Below are positions 39,758 to 49,393 of a DNA stretch of 64,000 bases, in pieces (positions within the stretch are counted from its first letter, which is position 1; each line of letters opens with the position of its first letter). Both the position numbers and the translations under genes were made by a program. Under the pieces are notes generated by a model. It was not told where the DNA came from, made no database searches, and was given only the letters and a program-made list of their open reading frames with translations. Location: contig LR746274.1 in the NCBI GenBank assembly GCA_902729315.2, positions 3,375,037 to 3,439,036 of the forward strand. The letters are read 5' to 3'. The stretch comes from Spirodela intermedia (Eukaryota > Streptophyta > Magnoliopsida > Alismatales > Araceae).

Positions 39758-42160
39758 ATGTACTCTCTTCGCCGCGCCCGCGGGCCGTTCTCGTCTCACC
39801 GCCGGGATATTCCCTGCTTCCCCCGCCGGCCTCTCCCCCGCCCTCTTCTCTTCCCCAACTCCCTCCCCTCTGCGTCTCTTCTCTCCGGCCTCCAACCCAG
39901 AGTAGTAGAAGACGAGGAGGAAAACGACGGCGAGCTCACCTTCTCCTCCGCCGGCAGGCCCACCTTCTCCTCCGCCGGCAAGCCCACCTTCTCCTCCGCC
40001 GGCGAGCCCCCCTTCTCCTCCGCCGGCAAGCCCCCTTTCTCCTCCGCCGGCAAGCCCCCCTTCTCCACCGCCGTCGTTGTGGGCGGCCCCACGGATTTCG
40101 TCTTCCTCGACGGTCTTCTGAAGGCAAAGCACAGCCTGAGCTCTCTGCGGCGAGCGCACGCGCGGCTCGCCGTGGGGGGGCTCCTGCGCCACCCCCACCT
40201 CGGCGCACAGCTCATCACCGGGTATGCCGACCTCGGCGACCTTCGCGCCGCCCGCTCCATCTTCGATGAGATCCATGGGTCCGGCTCTTTCCTCTGGAAC
40301 AACATGGCCAGAGTCTTGGCCAGGGGCGGCCACTTCCCGGCGACCCTTGAGCTCTACTCCTCCATGCGCCAGGCCGGTGTCCCGGCGAACAACTACACGT
40401 ATCCCTTCATCCTCAAGGCCTGCGCCTCCACGGCTGCCGTCACCACCGGCAGGTCCATCCACGGTGAGATGGAAAAGACCGGGTTCGCCACAGATGCGTA
40501 TGCGGCGGCGGCTCTGCTCGACATGTATGCCAAGTGCGGAGAGATCGCCGATGGGCGCAACGTGTTCGAAGCAATGCTGATAAGAGATCTGGTCAGCTGG
40601 ACGGCCATGATCACGGCCTGTGAGCAGTCGGAGGAGCCGGAGGCGGCGCTACTGCTGTTCCGGCGGATGCAGGAGGACGATGGCCTCGCTGTCGACCGGG
40701 TGGCGGCGATCAGCGTCGCCTCCGCAATCGCCCAGCTGGGGGACGCGGCCCCGGCGGCTCGGACCCTTCACGGCCACGCCCTCCGCCGTGGTTTCCTGGA
40801 GGACGTCTCCATGGGGAACGCCGTCCTCGGCATGCACGCCAAATGCGGCGACCTCGAGCTCGCCCGGCGGCTGTTTGATGGGATGGCGGAGCGCGACGAC
40901 ATCTCGTGGAACTCCATGCTCTCCGGCTACGCGCAGAACGGGCGCGCCGGCGAGGCCATGGCTTTGTTCGACGAGATGCTCGCCGCTGGGGAGGAACCCA
41001 ACCCGGTGTCCCTCTTGGTGGCTGCCTCCGCCTGTGCCCAGCTGGGCTCCCTCCGGCTGACGAGGCGGCTCCACCGCGTCGTCCTCCTCCTCCTCGGCGA
41101 CGGTGGCGGCGTGGAGGCGAGCGCGGAGCTGCAGAGCGCGATCATGGACATGTATGCCAAATGCGGGGACCTGGAGTCCGCCGCAGGCATCTTCCACCGC
41201 TGCCTCGCCGCCGGGAGGGGTGGCCACGTCAACTGCTGGAACGTGATGATCTCCGGATACGGCCTTCACGGCCACGGCGAAGAAGCTCTGCGGCTCTTCC
41301 GGCGGATGACTGGAGAAGGCCTCTCGCCAGACCACATCACCCTCACCTCGCTGCTCTCAGCCTGCAGCCATGCCGGGCTCGTCGAGGAGGGAAAGCAGAT
41401 CTTCCAGGAGATGAGCGAGAAGCTGGCGATGGCGCCCATGGTGAAGCACTACGCCTGCGTAGTGGACATGCTTGGCCGCGCAGGCCGCCTGGAAGAAGCG
41501 CGGGACCTCATCGCCGGCATGCCGGCGCCGCCCAACGACGCCGTGTGGGGGGCCCTTCTGGGCGCCTGCCGGATCCACGGGAACAGGGAGCTGGCGGAGT
41601 TCGCTGCCGGCAACCTCCTCCACCTCGAACCGGACCACAGCGGCTACTATGTCCTCATGTCCAACGTCTACGCCGCCTCCACATTGTGGCCGGAGGCGGG
41701 GAAGTTGAGAGATCTCATGAGGTGCAGAGGGCTGAAGAAGCCAGCGGCGTTCAGCGTGATCGAGATCGGCGGAGAGGTGCACGGGTTCTACACCGCCGAC
41801 CAGGGCCACCCCGAGCGGGCGGCGATCTACAGGAAGGCGGCGGCGCTGGCGGCTGAGATGTCGGCGGCGGGACACCAGCCGGACACGTCCTGCGTCCTCC
41901 ACGACGTGGAGGAGGAGGACAAGGAGACGCTGCTGGCCCTGCACAGCGAAAAACTGGCGGTCGCCTACGGCCTGATGAGGCTGGGCGCCGCCGCCGCGGT
42001 CGCGGTCATCCGGGTCACCGTGAACCTACGGATCTGCAGGGACTGCCACAGCACCTTCAAGGCCCTCTCGATGGCGAAGGGGAGGACGATCGTCGTTCGG
42101 GACGCCAATCGGTTCCACCACTTCGCCGGCGGGGCCTGCTCCTGCAAGGATTACTGGTGA
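39758..42160 (+). CDS. PPR protein with C-terminal DYW deaminase domain
   Basis: An intronless gene of 800 residues. The first 60 residues are Arg/Pro/Ser-rich without early acidic residues, consistent with an organelle transit peptide. Residues 62-101 are five copies of an FSSAGKPP-like octapeptide plus a partial one. PLS-type PPR repeats fill roughly residues 110-620, including repeated MYAKCG motifs. The E/E+ region follows, then the DYW domain from about residue 705 to the final DYW (798-800). The zinc and catalytic residues of the cytidine-deaminase-like domain are present: H729-S-E731 and C760-RD-C763-H764. Such proteins specify and catalyse C-to-U editing of organelle transcripts. The spacing between E731 and C760 is 28 residues, longer than the usual 25 or so, and the PG box is replaced by an Ala-rich stretch. 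The target site is unknown. Confidence 0.95.
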   Translation: MYSLRRARGPFSSHRRDIPCFPRRPLPRPLLFPNSLPSASLLSGLQPRVVEDEEENDGELTFSSAGRPTFSSAGKPTFSSAGEPPFSSAGKPPFSSAGKPPFSTAVVVGGPTDFVFLDGLLKAKHSLSSLRRAHARLAVGGLLRHPHLGAQLITGYADLGDLRAARSIFDEIHGSGSFLWNNMARVLARGGHFPATLELYSSMRQAGVPANNYTYPFILKACASTAAVTTGRSIHGEMEKTGFATDAYAAAALLDMYAKCGEIADGRNVFEAMLIRDLVSWTAMITACEQSEEPEAALLLFRRMQEDDGLAVDRVAAISVASAIAQLGDAAPAARTLHGHALRRGFLEDVSMGNAVLGMHAKCGDLELARRLFDGMAERDDISWNSMLSGYAQNGRAGEAMALFDEMLAAGEEPNPVSLLVAASACAQLGSLRLTRRLHRVVLLLLGDGGGVEASAELQSAIMDMYAKCGDLESAAGIFHRCLAAGRGGHVNCWNVMISGYGLHGHGEEALRLFRRMTGEGLSPDHITLTSLLSACSHAGLVEEGKQIFQEMSEKLAMAPMVKHYACVVDMLGRAGRLEEARDLIAGMPAPPNDAVWGALLGACRIHGNRELAEFAAGNLLHLEPDHSGYYVLMSNVYAASTLWPEAGKLRDLMRCRGLKKPAAFSVIEIGGEVHGFYTADQGHPERAAIYRKAAALAAEMSAAGHQPDTSCVLHDVEEEDKETLLALHSEKLAVAYGLMRLGAAAAVAVIRVTVNLRICRDCHSTFKALSMAKGRTIVVRDANRFHHFAGGACSCKDYW
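39941..40060 (+). repeat. In-frame 24-bp minisatellite, five units
   Basis: Five tandem units of TTCTCCTCCGCCGGCAAGCC plus four bases encode FSSAG(R/K/E)P(T/P). A shortened sixth unit follows to about 40074. Unit length is a multiple of three, so copy-number change would not shift the frame. It lies between the presumed transit peptide and the PPR repeats. Confidence 0.95.
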
Positions 42161-42649
42161 GCGGACCCTGCTGCTGCCTGTTCGATGGCATGGGCCAATG
42201 ACTTCAGAAGTTGGGGTCAGAGAAGTTTCAATCTTGAGACGAAGAGAGAGAGAGAGATTAGATCAAAGAATCGAGTTTTAAATGTGGGTGTCTGCAGAGA
42301 ACCGCAGCCTGGACGCCCCTCTGTTCTTCTTATTCATCCCCACGGCTTCTCGTGGGTTCGAATTCGACCGTCTTCGACAATTTAGACCCTCTTCTGAACA
42401 CGAAGCTTCTTTATATTAAAGGCGAAAGAATGTCGGAAAGGGCTATACTGCTCACTGAGCGGAGGTGAAGGGCTCTTCCCGGTCTGAGCTCATCTCGGCC
42501 GCGCCGGAAGCCTCCCGGCATCCTCTGTTTTTCACGTCTTCTTCTCTTCCAAGGAATCATCATCTCTTCTGGTTGGCTCCGCTGTGCGCGGTTGAATCAG
42601 AGACCGCCGCCGATGCCGCCGGAACAACTCACCCGACTTCCCACGCCGC
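42161..42649. other. Spacer between the two convergent PPR genes
   Basis: About 490 bases hold both 3' ends. No further gene is visible. A GA run lies near 42245-42257. Confidence 0.6.
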
Positions 42650-44179
42650 CTACCCGTTGTCTTGGAGAAGCCATTCGCCACCGACGCCGACGCCGGCGGC
42701 GGCGGACCGGCGTGATGTTTCTATGGAGTGGACCAGAGCTTCGGCCTTGGTGGCACCGTACGAGCGGCAGGCCACGAGCAGAGCCCGCCGCACGTCGGCG
42801 CTGAGCTGCTCGAGCAGCCGGCACACCTCCGACTCACCGGCCTGGTCCAGTATCTCCGCCACGCAGCGGTAGTGATCTGCGGTGGGCGCCGTCTCGTACT
42901 CCTCCAGCATGAGGCGGAATAGCTCGAGGGCTTCGCGGGTCATCCGGGCCCTGGCGCAGGCGGAGAGGACGCCGCGGAAGGTGATCTCGTCGGGGCGCAG
43001 GCCCGCCGCCTCCATCTCCCGGAACAGGGTGACGGCCTCTGCGCCGTGCCCGTGGATGCCGGAGCTCGTGATCATGGCGTTCCAGGTCGCCAGCGTCCTC
43101 TCCAGCATGCCGTCGAACACCCTCCGCGCCTCCACAAGGCTGCCGCACTTGCTGTACATGTCGACGAGCGCGGTGCCGACGAAGGCGCCGCCGTCGAGCC
43201 CGCCGTGGTCGCGAGCGTAGGAGTGGACCCAGCGGCCGAGCTCGATGCTGCCCAACTCGGTGCAGGCGATGAGGAGCGCTACCACGGTGAACTCGTTGGG
43301 GCGGACGTTCTCCACCTGCATCCGCCGGAACATCTCGAAGGCGTCCTCCGGACGGCCGTTCCTGGCGTAGGCGTCGACCAGCGCCGTCCAGGTGACGACG
43401 TTCCTGCGCAGCGGCATCTCCTCGAAGACGGCGCGGGCGAACTCCAGGTCCCCGCGGGCGACCAGCCCGGAGACCAGCGTGGTCCAGGAGACGACATTCC
43501 TCACGCGCATTCTAGTGAAGAGGATGTGGGCGTAGAGCCCGTCACCGCCCTCGCAGTGGAGGTAGAGGTGCATGAGGGTGTTCTGCAGGAAGATGTCCTC
43601 CCCAAGGCCGGCCTTGACAGCGCGGGCGTGGAGCTCCATGCCCTTGCGGAGCTCGCCGCAGGAGGAGCAGGCCTTGACGGCGAAGGGGAGGGTGAACTTG
43701 TCCGGGGGGACGCCGGCGGCGGCCATGCGGTTGTAGAAGAGGGAGAGGGCCTCCAGGGGGCGGCCCTCCAGGGTGAGGGCCCGGATCATGACGTTCCAGG
43801 CGAAGGGAGGGGGAGGAAAGGGGAGCTCGGAGAAGACGCTGGCGGCGGCACGGATGTGGGCGCCCCCGTGGGCGGCGTACCGGCGGAGGAGCGCCGTGAG
43901 GAGGGCCGGATTGCGGCCCAAGCCGCGACGGACGATGTGGCCGTGCGCCTGCCGGAGGTGGCGCGGGGTGTGGCAGCGGGCGGCACTCAGGAGCCGGAGG
44001 GCCCTGCGTGGGGAGGAAACCCGCCGGACGGAGGACCCCGGGGCGGGAGGAGGCGGAGAGGAGGAGGAAGGGGAAGAGGAGGAGAAGGACGAGGACGAGG
44101 ACGAGGATGAGGAGTGAATTGGGGCTTGTGGGAGGAAGGGCGGCTCGGCGGCGCAGGATACACACGGCGGCGCCGCCAT
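42650..44179 (-). CDS. PPR protein, PLS class, E-type C-terminus
   Basis: An intronless gene on the minus strand. I choose the ATG at 44179 (MAAPPCVSC...), giving 509 residues; an in-frame ATG at 44248 would add 23. The open frame continues to a TTG at 44290, but that part translates a GA-rich tract and is not credible protein. The N-terminus is rich in Ser and Pro with a long serine run, consistent with a plastid or mitochondrial transit peptide. PPR motifs include WNVMIRALTLEGRPLEALSL, VVSWTTLVSGLVARGDLEFA, VVTWTALVDAYARNGRPEDA and LVDMYSKCGSLVEA. The C-terminus corresponds to a degenerate E region without DYW. It probably binds organelle RNA. It converges on the neighbouring DYW gene, but the two proteins differ too much to be a recent tandem pair. 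Confidence 0.92.
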   Translation of the reverse strand: MAAPPCVSCAAEPPFLPQAPIHSSSSSSSSSFSSSSPSSSSPPPPAPGSSVRRVSSPRRALRLLSAARCHTPRHLRQAHGHIVRRGLGRNPALLTALLRRYAAHGGAHIRAAASVFSELPFPPPPFAWNVMIRALTLEGRPLEALSLFYNRMAAAGVPPDKFTLPFAVKACSSCGELRKGMELHARAVKAGLGEDIFLQNTLMHLYLHCEGGDGLYAHILFTRMRVRNVVSWTTLVSGLVARGDLEFARAVFEEMPLRRNVVTWTALVDAYARNGRPEDAFEMFRRMQVENVRPNEFTVVALLIACTELGSIELGRWVHSYARDHGGLDGGAFVGTALVDMYSKCGSLVEARRVFDGMLERTLATWNAMITSSGIHGHGAEAVTLFREMEAAGLRPDEITFRGVLSACARARMTREALELFRLMLEEYETAPTADHYRCVAEILDQAGESEVCRLLEQLSADVRRALLVACRSYGATKAEALVHSIETSRRSAAAGVGVGGEWLLQDNG

Positions 44180-44455
44180 CGGTCGGCGGCGGGATCGGGT
44201 GGGGTGGGCGAGGCCGAGCACCTTCGTGTGGTCGGGAACTCCCGGCATCAAAGGGGCCCTGCGCTCTCTCTCTCTCCGGCTCCGACGCAATCACAGAAGC
44301 CAGCAGGGGACACTCCACTCCATCCTCACCGTCCGATCACCGCCCGAGTCCCTCATCCATGGTCGACCGCGCATATCCACCACCACGACCGGATTCATGT
44401 TTCTTGGCGATAAAAACAGACGCTTTATTATTACGAGCCAGCGAATAACACACCA

Positions 44456-44460
<5 letters not shown>

Positions 44461-44491
<31 letters not shown>
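44461..44491. repeat. CT microsatellite upstream of the E-type PPR gene
   Basis: Fifteen CT units, reading as GA on the sense strand of the minus-strand PPR gene, about 280 bases before its start codon. Confidence 0.9.
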
Positions 44492-44495
<4 letters not shown>

Positions 44496-45336
44496 CACTT
44501 TTACAATGACTATGGGTCCTCGAACATGTCATCGTATACGGTGGTAAAATCCTTCGCAGGCCTTTGATATGGAATCTTTTACTCATCAGTCTGGCATGAT
44601 GTTAAGGGGGGTCGTCACCGTCATCTATATATCGCAGCACAGATTTTCTCTCCAAGAACGAATGATCAAGGATTTTCTGCGACCGTGGACACCAGAGGAT
44701 TCTCCAGATCACATAATACACAATTAAATGGCATTCAATCATCGAGAAAATTAATCTTCATGCTCCCACCCTCTCCCGTACATCGGATGGATGGATCTCG
44801 AAGAACACGGGCCAAGAATTCTGCCAGACACCTTTCAGAAGATCCAATCTCCAGGGATGAGCACTGTCGATCTCGATCTCGAACCCAATTCAGACCGTCC
44901 AATCCTGATCCCTGCCTGCCGGACGGTGGCGTGGATTCCTTCACCTGATCGAAGGAAGGCGGAACATCAGCTCGTGACCGCCGAGCACTTACCAACCCAA
45001 AACTCGAACAAATGAGCGGATTAAAAATAAATAAAACATTCAGGACAAGAAGTATCTGAAAAGGTGGCCTCTAATCTGAAAAAATCCGATATCTTCCCCA
45101 GCTTCTAGATCAGACTGAACGATACGATGGCCGAGATTAGTTTCGTGATCTCTGGCGTTGCCTACTAAAAATGGAATTTTTCTGGGGGGCAGAAGGAAGA
45201 GAGAGAGCTTCGGGGCACCCGTGAAGAGCTTCACTACTCACGGCATTCATATGACGAATCGAATGCGAACAGATTCTTGGGGAAAGCAGGAAGAACTCAC
45301 AGACTTTATCCGCAGAAATTCTTAAGGCCATCGCAT

Positions 45337-45354
45337 GGGTGGTGGGTGGGTGGG
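45337..45354 (+). other. Potential G-quadruplex motif
   Basis: Four GGG runs lie within 18 bases with loops of 4, 1 and 1 bases (GGGTGGTGGGTGGGTGGG). This fits the usual G3 quadruplex pattern on the plus strand. It is not inside a coding region. Confidence 0.7.
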
Positions 45355-45929
45355 TGTGTGCCCCCGGAGAGACCAAGCATCGGAACCCGTCCGTAGCTCT
45401 ACACCTGAAAATGGCAAAACGAAGATGAACGCACTGAGACTCAGCGGATGAAAATGACATGAGACGCATCCGTTCCACATGATTGCTTATGAAGATAATA
45501 CGTTCCTCGTGGGGCTGAGAAAATCGATGCCGATCTCGATGATTCTTATATGATCACCGACGAACCCATTCACCCGATAAAAAACACACGTCATTGCAGA
45601 AACTTATTCGGGCACTCTCCGGCACAGATGATCCTCCCTCCAGTGAGCAAACCGACCTCAATTCACACTAGAAAGATTAATTACACCACCGGGGAGAACC
45701 ATCAAGTAGGACGCCGGGGCAAGGAAGATCGACACAACGAGGAAGAAGGGATTGGAGGATACAACTGGGCCCATAGAGGAGTACAGATGGTATCCTCTCT
45801 CACTTATCTACAAGGTCTGAATTATATTTCCTTGCTGGGATGATGATCCTTCTCTCTTTCCCAATCCAGAGGACAATTTTCTGAGCGACGGAATCACTAA
45901 AAGCTACAGCAAAGGCTAACCTAATCCTG

Positions 45930-46244
45930 CTACTGAGCCTCCACCGTCCTGGCGGACGAGTCCGAGGCCTCCGGCGGCGGCGCCGAGGAAGTCGAGTGGC
46001 CGTTTGAGTTTACCCTGTGGAGCCGGCACTTGAAGGACCCCGCGTGCGTCGCCGGGGCGCAAACGCACTTTGGCACCGCTCCGCCCTGATCGCCGTGGGC
46101 ACACGAAGGCGTCGGCGGCTGAGGGTTACTAGGCCATGTCTTTTTGAACGAGTTCTTCGGGGACAGCTGGTTCTGTTGCTGGCGGTGGTGGTGGGGGTGG
46201 TGGTCTTTGTCCCCGGTACCGGAGCCAACGAAGATGGAGGCCAT
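45930..46244 (-). CDS. Small serine-rich plant-specific protein (CxCxPxTHxGSF family)
   Basis: The coding part is one exon of 104 residues. The conserved core is CVCAPATHAGSFKCRLHR at residues 60-77, with C60, C62, H67, C73 and H76. This is the signature of a plant family annotated as serine-rich protein-like, whose biochemical function is not known to me. The N-terminal half holds a His/Gln-rich stretch and SPKNSFKKTWP; the C-terminus is Ser-rich. There is no signal peptide or membrane segment. The ATG follows directly on an intron acceptor, so the 5' leader is spliced (intron 46245-47016), and a TATA box lies at 47227-47233. A spliced leader often goes with strong expression in plants; that is inference here. 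Confidence 0.85.
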   Translation of the reverse strand: MASIFVGSGTGDKDHHPHHHRQQQNQLSPKNSFKKTWPSNPQPPTPSCAHGDQGGAVPKCVCAPATHAGSFKCRLHRVNSNGHSTSSAPPPEASDSSARTVEAQ

Positions 46245-47016
46245 CTGCGTTCGACAAGCGAGCCAGATGGATTAGATATTTAATTGTGCAAATCGACTAA
46301 TCTTCCTCGCATAGAATGCGACAAATACAGCACAGTACCGCCCTTCCCCTCAAAGTCTATCCACATCAAGGCTAGTTAAGCCCACCTTTTCCAACATCAC
46401 AGGAAAAGCAGCGAATAAACTTTTATTAGTTAAGCCCAAATACATCACAAAATCATGCACCGAAAACCTCGGCTTCCGCACGAAGGACAGCCCCCAGCCC
46501 CCTCACCCCCTACGACCCTGCCGCTAGTCACTCTTGTTTTGTTCGGGGAAAAATAGGTTGGTAAATAAATAAACGTCTAGCCAGCGGATCATCGAGGACA
46601 GCCTTATCCAAGCACAGACGACTGCAGATCCGCGCCATAACGGGCGATTAACAACAAAAAAAAAACGAGGATCCCGCCGGCTAGACCTTAATACCATACC
46701 ATATCGTATCATATCTGCAGTGAGTTAAACAAGCCTCATCTGACGAGAAATCGTCGTCGGATATCCTCGCATCACTCGAAAACGTCGACTGCTCTATCCT
46801 CTCCCGTGAAAGTATCGTGCTCCCGTGCCTCTATTCTATGTGGCGGAGGCCTTCGCCATATTCCATTTCGTTACCAAAATCACACACAGAATCAACACGA
46901 AACGCGAAAACGCCACGAGAAACTCAAATAAAAATGAACAAAAAAAACGAGTGAGGTAATTCGTAGATTTACATCGGAAAGAGTAACCACAGAGTTTTAA
47001 AAAAATTACTATTCAC
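46245..47016 (-). other. Leader intron of the serine-rich gene
   Basis: On the minus strand a donor GCAG/GTGAAT lies at 47017/47016 and an acceptor CGAACGCAG ends at 46245, directly before the ATG at 46244-46242. The 772-base interval is AT-rich in the part near the donor. The exon from about 47197 to 47017 contains no obvious ORF. The splice sites are strong by eye but not proven by transcripts. Confidence 0.6.
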
Positions 47017-47226
47017 CTGCGGTGAAGACGGTAGCGGCTGCAACGCAGATTAATCCCGCTTTCAACTACCTCGCTCAGTGAGAGATCAGCCCAACTATTC
47101 AAATCAAAGGCTTACAACTGGAGAAAACTCGGAGATCAACGACAGCAAGAGAAAGAAGAAGACCTAGAAGAAGTAGGATTCCGATTTCCGAATCGGCAAA
47201 CTACGTTCGTCGAGACGGGCCTCTCA

Positions 47227-47233
47227 TTTTATA
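47227..47233 (-). promoter_or_regulatory. TATA box of the serine-rich gene
   Basis: On the minus strand CTATAAAAT lies about 30 bases before a plausible start of transcription near 47200. The following leader is rich in CTTCTTCT, as is common for highly expressed plant genes. Confidence 0.65.
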
Positions 47234-47920
47234 GGACCCCCGGCCAAGGCGGGTAGCTGCCCGCCGCTTGGAAGGTTGCCCGGTATTTTTCTGTGGGTCC
47301 CACAAACCGCCTTTTGACTTGCCGCATCACGATAAGCATACCCTCACCGACACGATCCCCACCCTTCAACGCAATCTGAGGCGGGGGGCTGCGTCAATCC
47401 AAATATCCGCGGTTTCGCCGGGCCACGTGGAGCCTCTTTATCCAGGGGGCCAGTCTCGGTTCTGCTCCAAAGATCCGTATTCATTTTCGGGCCGCCCTCG
47501 AGGAGATTTCTATCAGCTAGAATACTCTATTAAAGAAAATCGTAACGAACAATGCATCGATATTTTAATAAAATAAAAATATATTAATACGTTCGTCACC
47601 GGTTGGTTTTTCAATGAACACAAGAGCCGACCCAGAAGTTTTAATCGGTCTAAATAGATAAAATCTCCCCTCCCCGATTGGCTGCAGATTTTTCGTGGAG
47701 ATAAAATTATTGCATTCTGCATTTTTATAAAATCATGGGAAATATATTTTACCGTTAAAAGCGTATATTACGGAGGATCTGACGCAATAATTTGACTATA
47801 TAGACGGCGAGGCGACCCCACCATCTACAGCGAAGTCTTTCTTCTTGAAGGCGCGGGGATAAGGCAGCTGTGGTTCCAGACTCACCCAACGACCCGATAC
47901 CCAATAACAGAAGAGAGATA

Positions 47921-47934
<14 letters not shown>

Positions 47935-47957
<23 letters not shown>

Positions 47958-47981
47958 TGGGATGTGGGATGTGGGATGTGG
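47935..47981. repeat. GA microsatellite followed by four GATGTGG heptamers
   Basis: GA dinucleotides run to 47955 and merge with four exact GATGTGG units at 47954-47981. Confidence 0.95.
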
Positions 47982-49282
47982 GTTCGGTGGCTTCGTCACT
48001 AAGGAGTGCATCATCGGAGAGGTATAGATATAAAAGGTCTAGAGAGAGAGGGTGAAGAAGGGCGTCCGTACAGTCGCTGTAGATGTGATCAAGGCGGGGG
48101 TGGGCTGGCCCAGGGGAATCCTTATCCGAACGGATGAATTGGGGAAGGCATATAATCCCGTAGACTCCGCCCGTTGAAGAGGGCCTTAAGTAAGCTCAGC
48201 GTCATGAGATCGACGTATCGGAGCGAGAGAGACCCGCGCACCACCACACGACCAAGAGAGAGAAAGAGAGAGATATGAGAGAGGAGAGAGAGAGAGAGAG
48301 AGGATAATCCCTGTCTACGTGTAGTAGGAAGGCTAGGTCGGGTTCCTCCATTATCCTCTTCTACGTGTAATAATTTGCGTAGGGGGGGGAATACAAATAT
48401 TTGAGATGAAGCATATTATCTCTCTATCTTACATTTATTGTGGTATTTTTATAGTTTCATGTGAGCATCACGTCGGCTTCACAGCATTCATTTCCCGGTG
48501 GCGGCGGCAGTTGGCAGGCGACCGGGTTGGCCACCCAAGGCCCACCTTGACCAGTCCACCACCCCACTGGGCTAGAGAGAGAGCGAGACAAGAGAGAGAA
48601 GAGAGGGCCCACCAGAGGGAGATGGGCTTGGCCCAGTATCTCTCTCTCTCTCTGTCGGGAATTCCCCCTGGAAGCATGAATAAAGCCCATTCCCCTGTAG
48701 CATCAATGGGCTTTATTAGGTAAAAAGTCACGAGGAAATATTATGCGATTGGAGATGTTGGCCGCTTAAAGCCAAGTAAACTTTAGAAAAGAAGCCAAGA
48801 ACACCACTGATATGATCCTCGAAGCACCCAACAATAATCTAGTTTTATTATTTTTACACAGGCATCAAAACATAGATTGACTGGTTTCCATTTCATTTCC
48901 GAGGCATCAAGATAAAATCACGGAAAGCCCAGCGAAACGTATTAAGATGAATGAATTCCGTGATGCAGGGAGCTAGAGCTCATACTTGCACGATGAAGTT
49001 TCATCTGTTTTTCATGGCGCTATCATCTGCAAAGTCAAACACTTCAGGAAGTTGAACAGAAAACGACATCCAGAGCCAAGGAAATATGGAAATCTTTGAT
49101 CGCAAAGGATGCGTGAAATCAAGCATGAACCCCATTTTCCGCCGGTTAAATCTGGCAGAATCACAAGCCGATCCAAATAACGAGGATCAGATCCTTGATG
49201 ACAAAGACTGGAAAACTGTTCATCTGCCTTCATAAAAAATAATAATAATAATAATAAAAATAAATTCCGCTCAAATTATGCA

Positions 49283-49323
49283 GGATGGTGATGATGGTGA
49301 TGATGGTGATGATGATGATGATG
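49283..49323. repeat. GATGGT/GATGAT trinucleotide repeat
   Basis: A run of GATGGTGAT units changes into pure GAT units. An AAT repeat lies just upstream, at about 49238-49262. Confidence 0.9.
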
Positions 49324-49393
49324 CTAATCCCAGGTCGATGTGGACAGTGTATGACTTCGGTGTGGGAGAACCAGTTAGTGTTAGAAGAGGCGA

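Larger units (their letters stand above)
44180..45929. other. Upstream region of the E-type PPR gene and 3' flank of the serine-rich gene
   Basis: It holds the PPR promoter (minus strand), a CT tract at 44461-44491 and a guanine-quadruplex motif at 45337-45354. No ORF with a recognisable domain is present. Confidence 0.5.

Noticed and set aside
39740-40462. 240-codon minus-strand Gly/Glu-rich frame
   Set aside because: It is the antisense of the DYW PPR N-terminus and its minisatellite, which explains the repeated GEGGLAGG pattern.
42353-42368. GGTTCGAATTCGACC, similar to a tRNA T-arm
   Set aside because: No D-arm, anticodon arm or matching acceptor stem upstream.
44180-44290. N-terminal extension of the E-type PPR protein
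   Set aside because: The frame starts with TTG and translates a GA microsatellite into Arg/Glu repeats; the ATG at 44179 is more credible.
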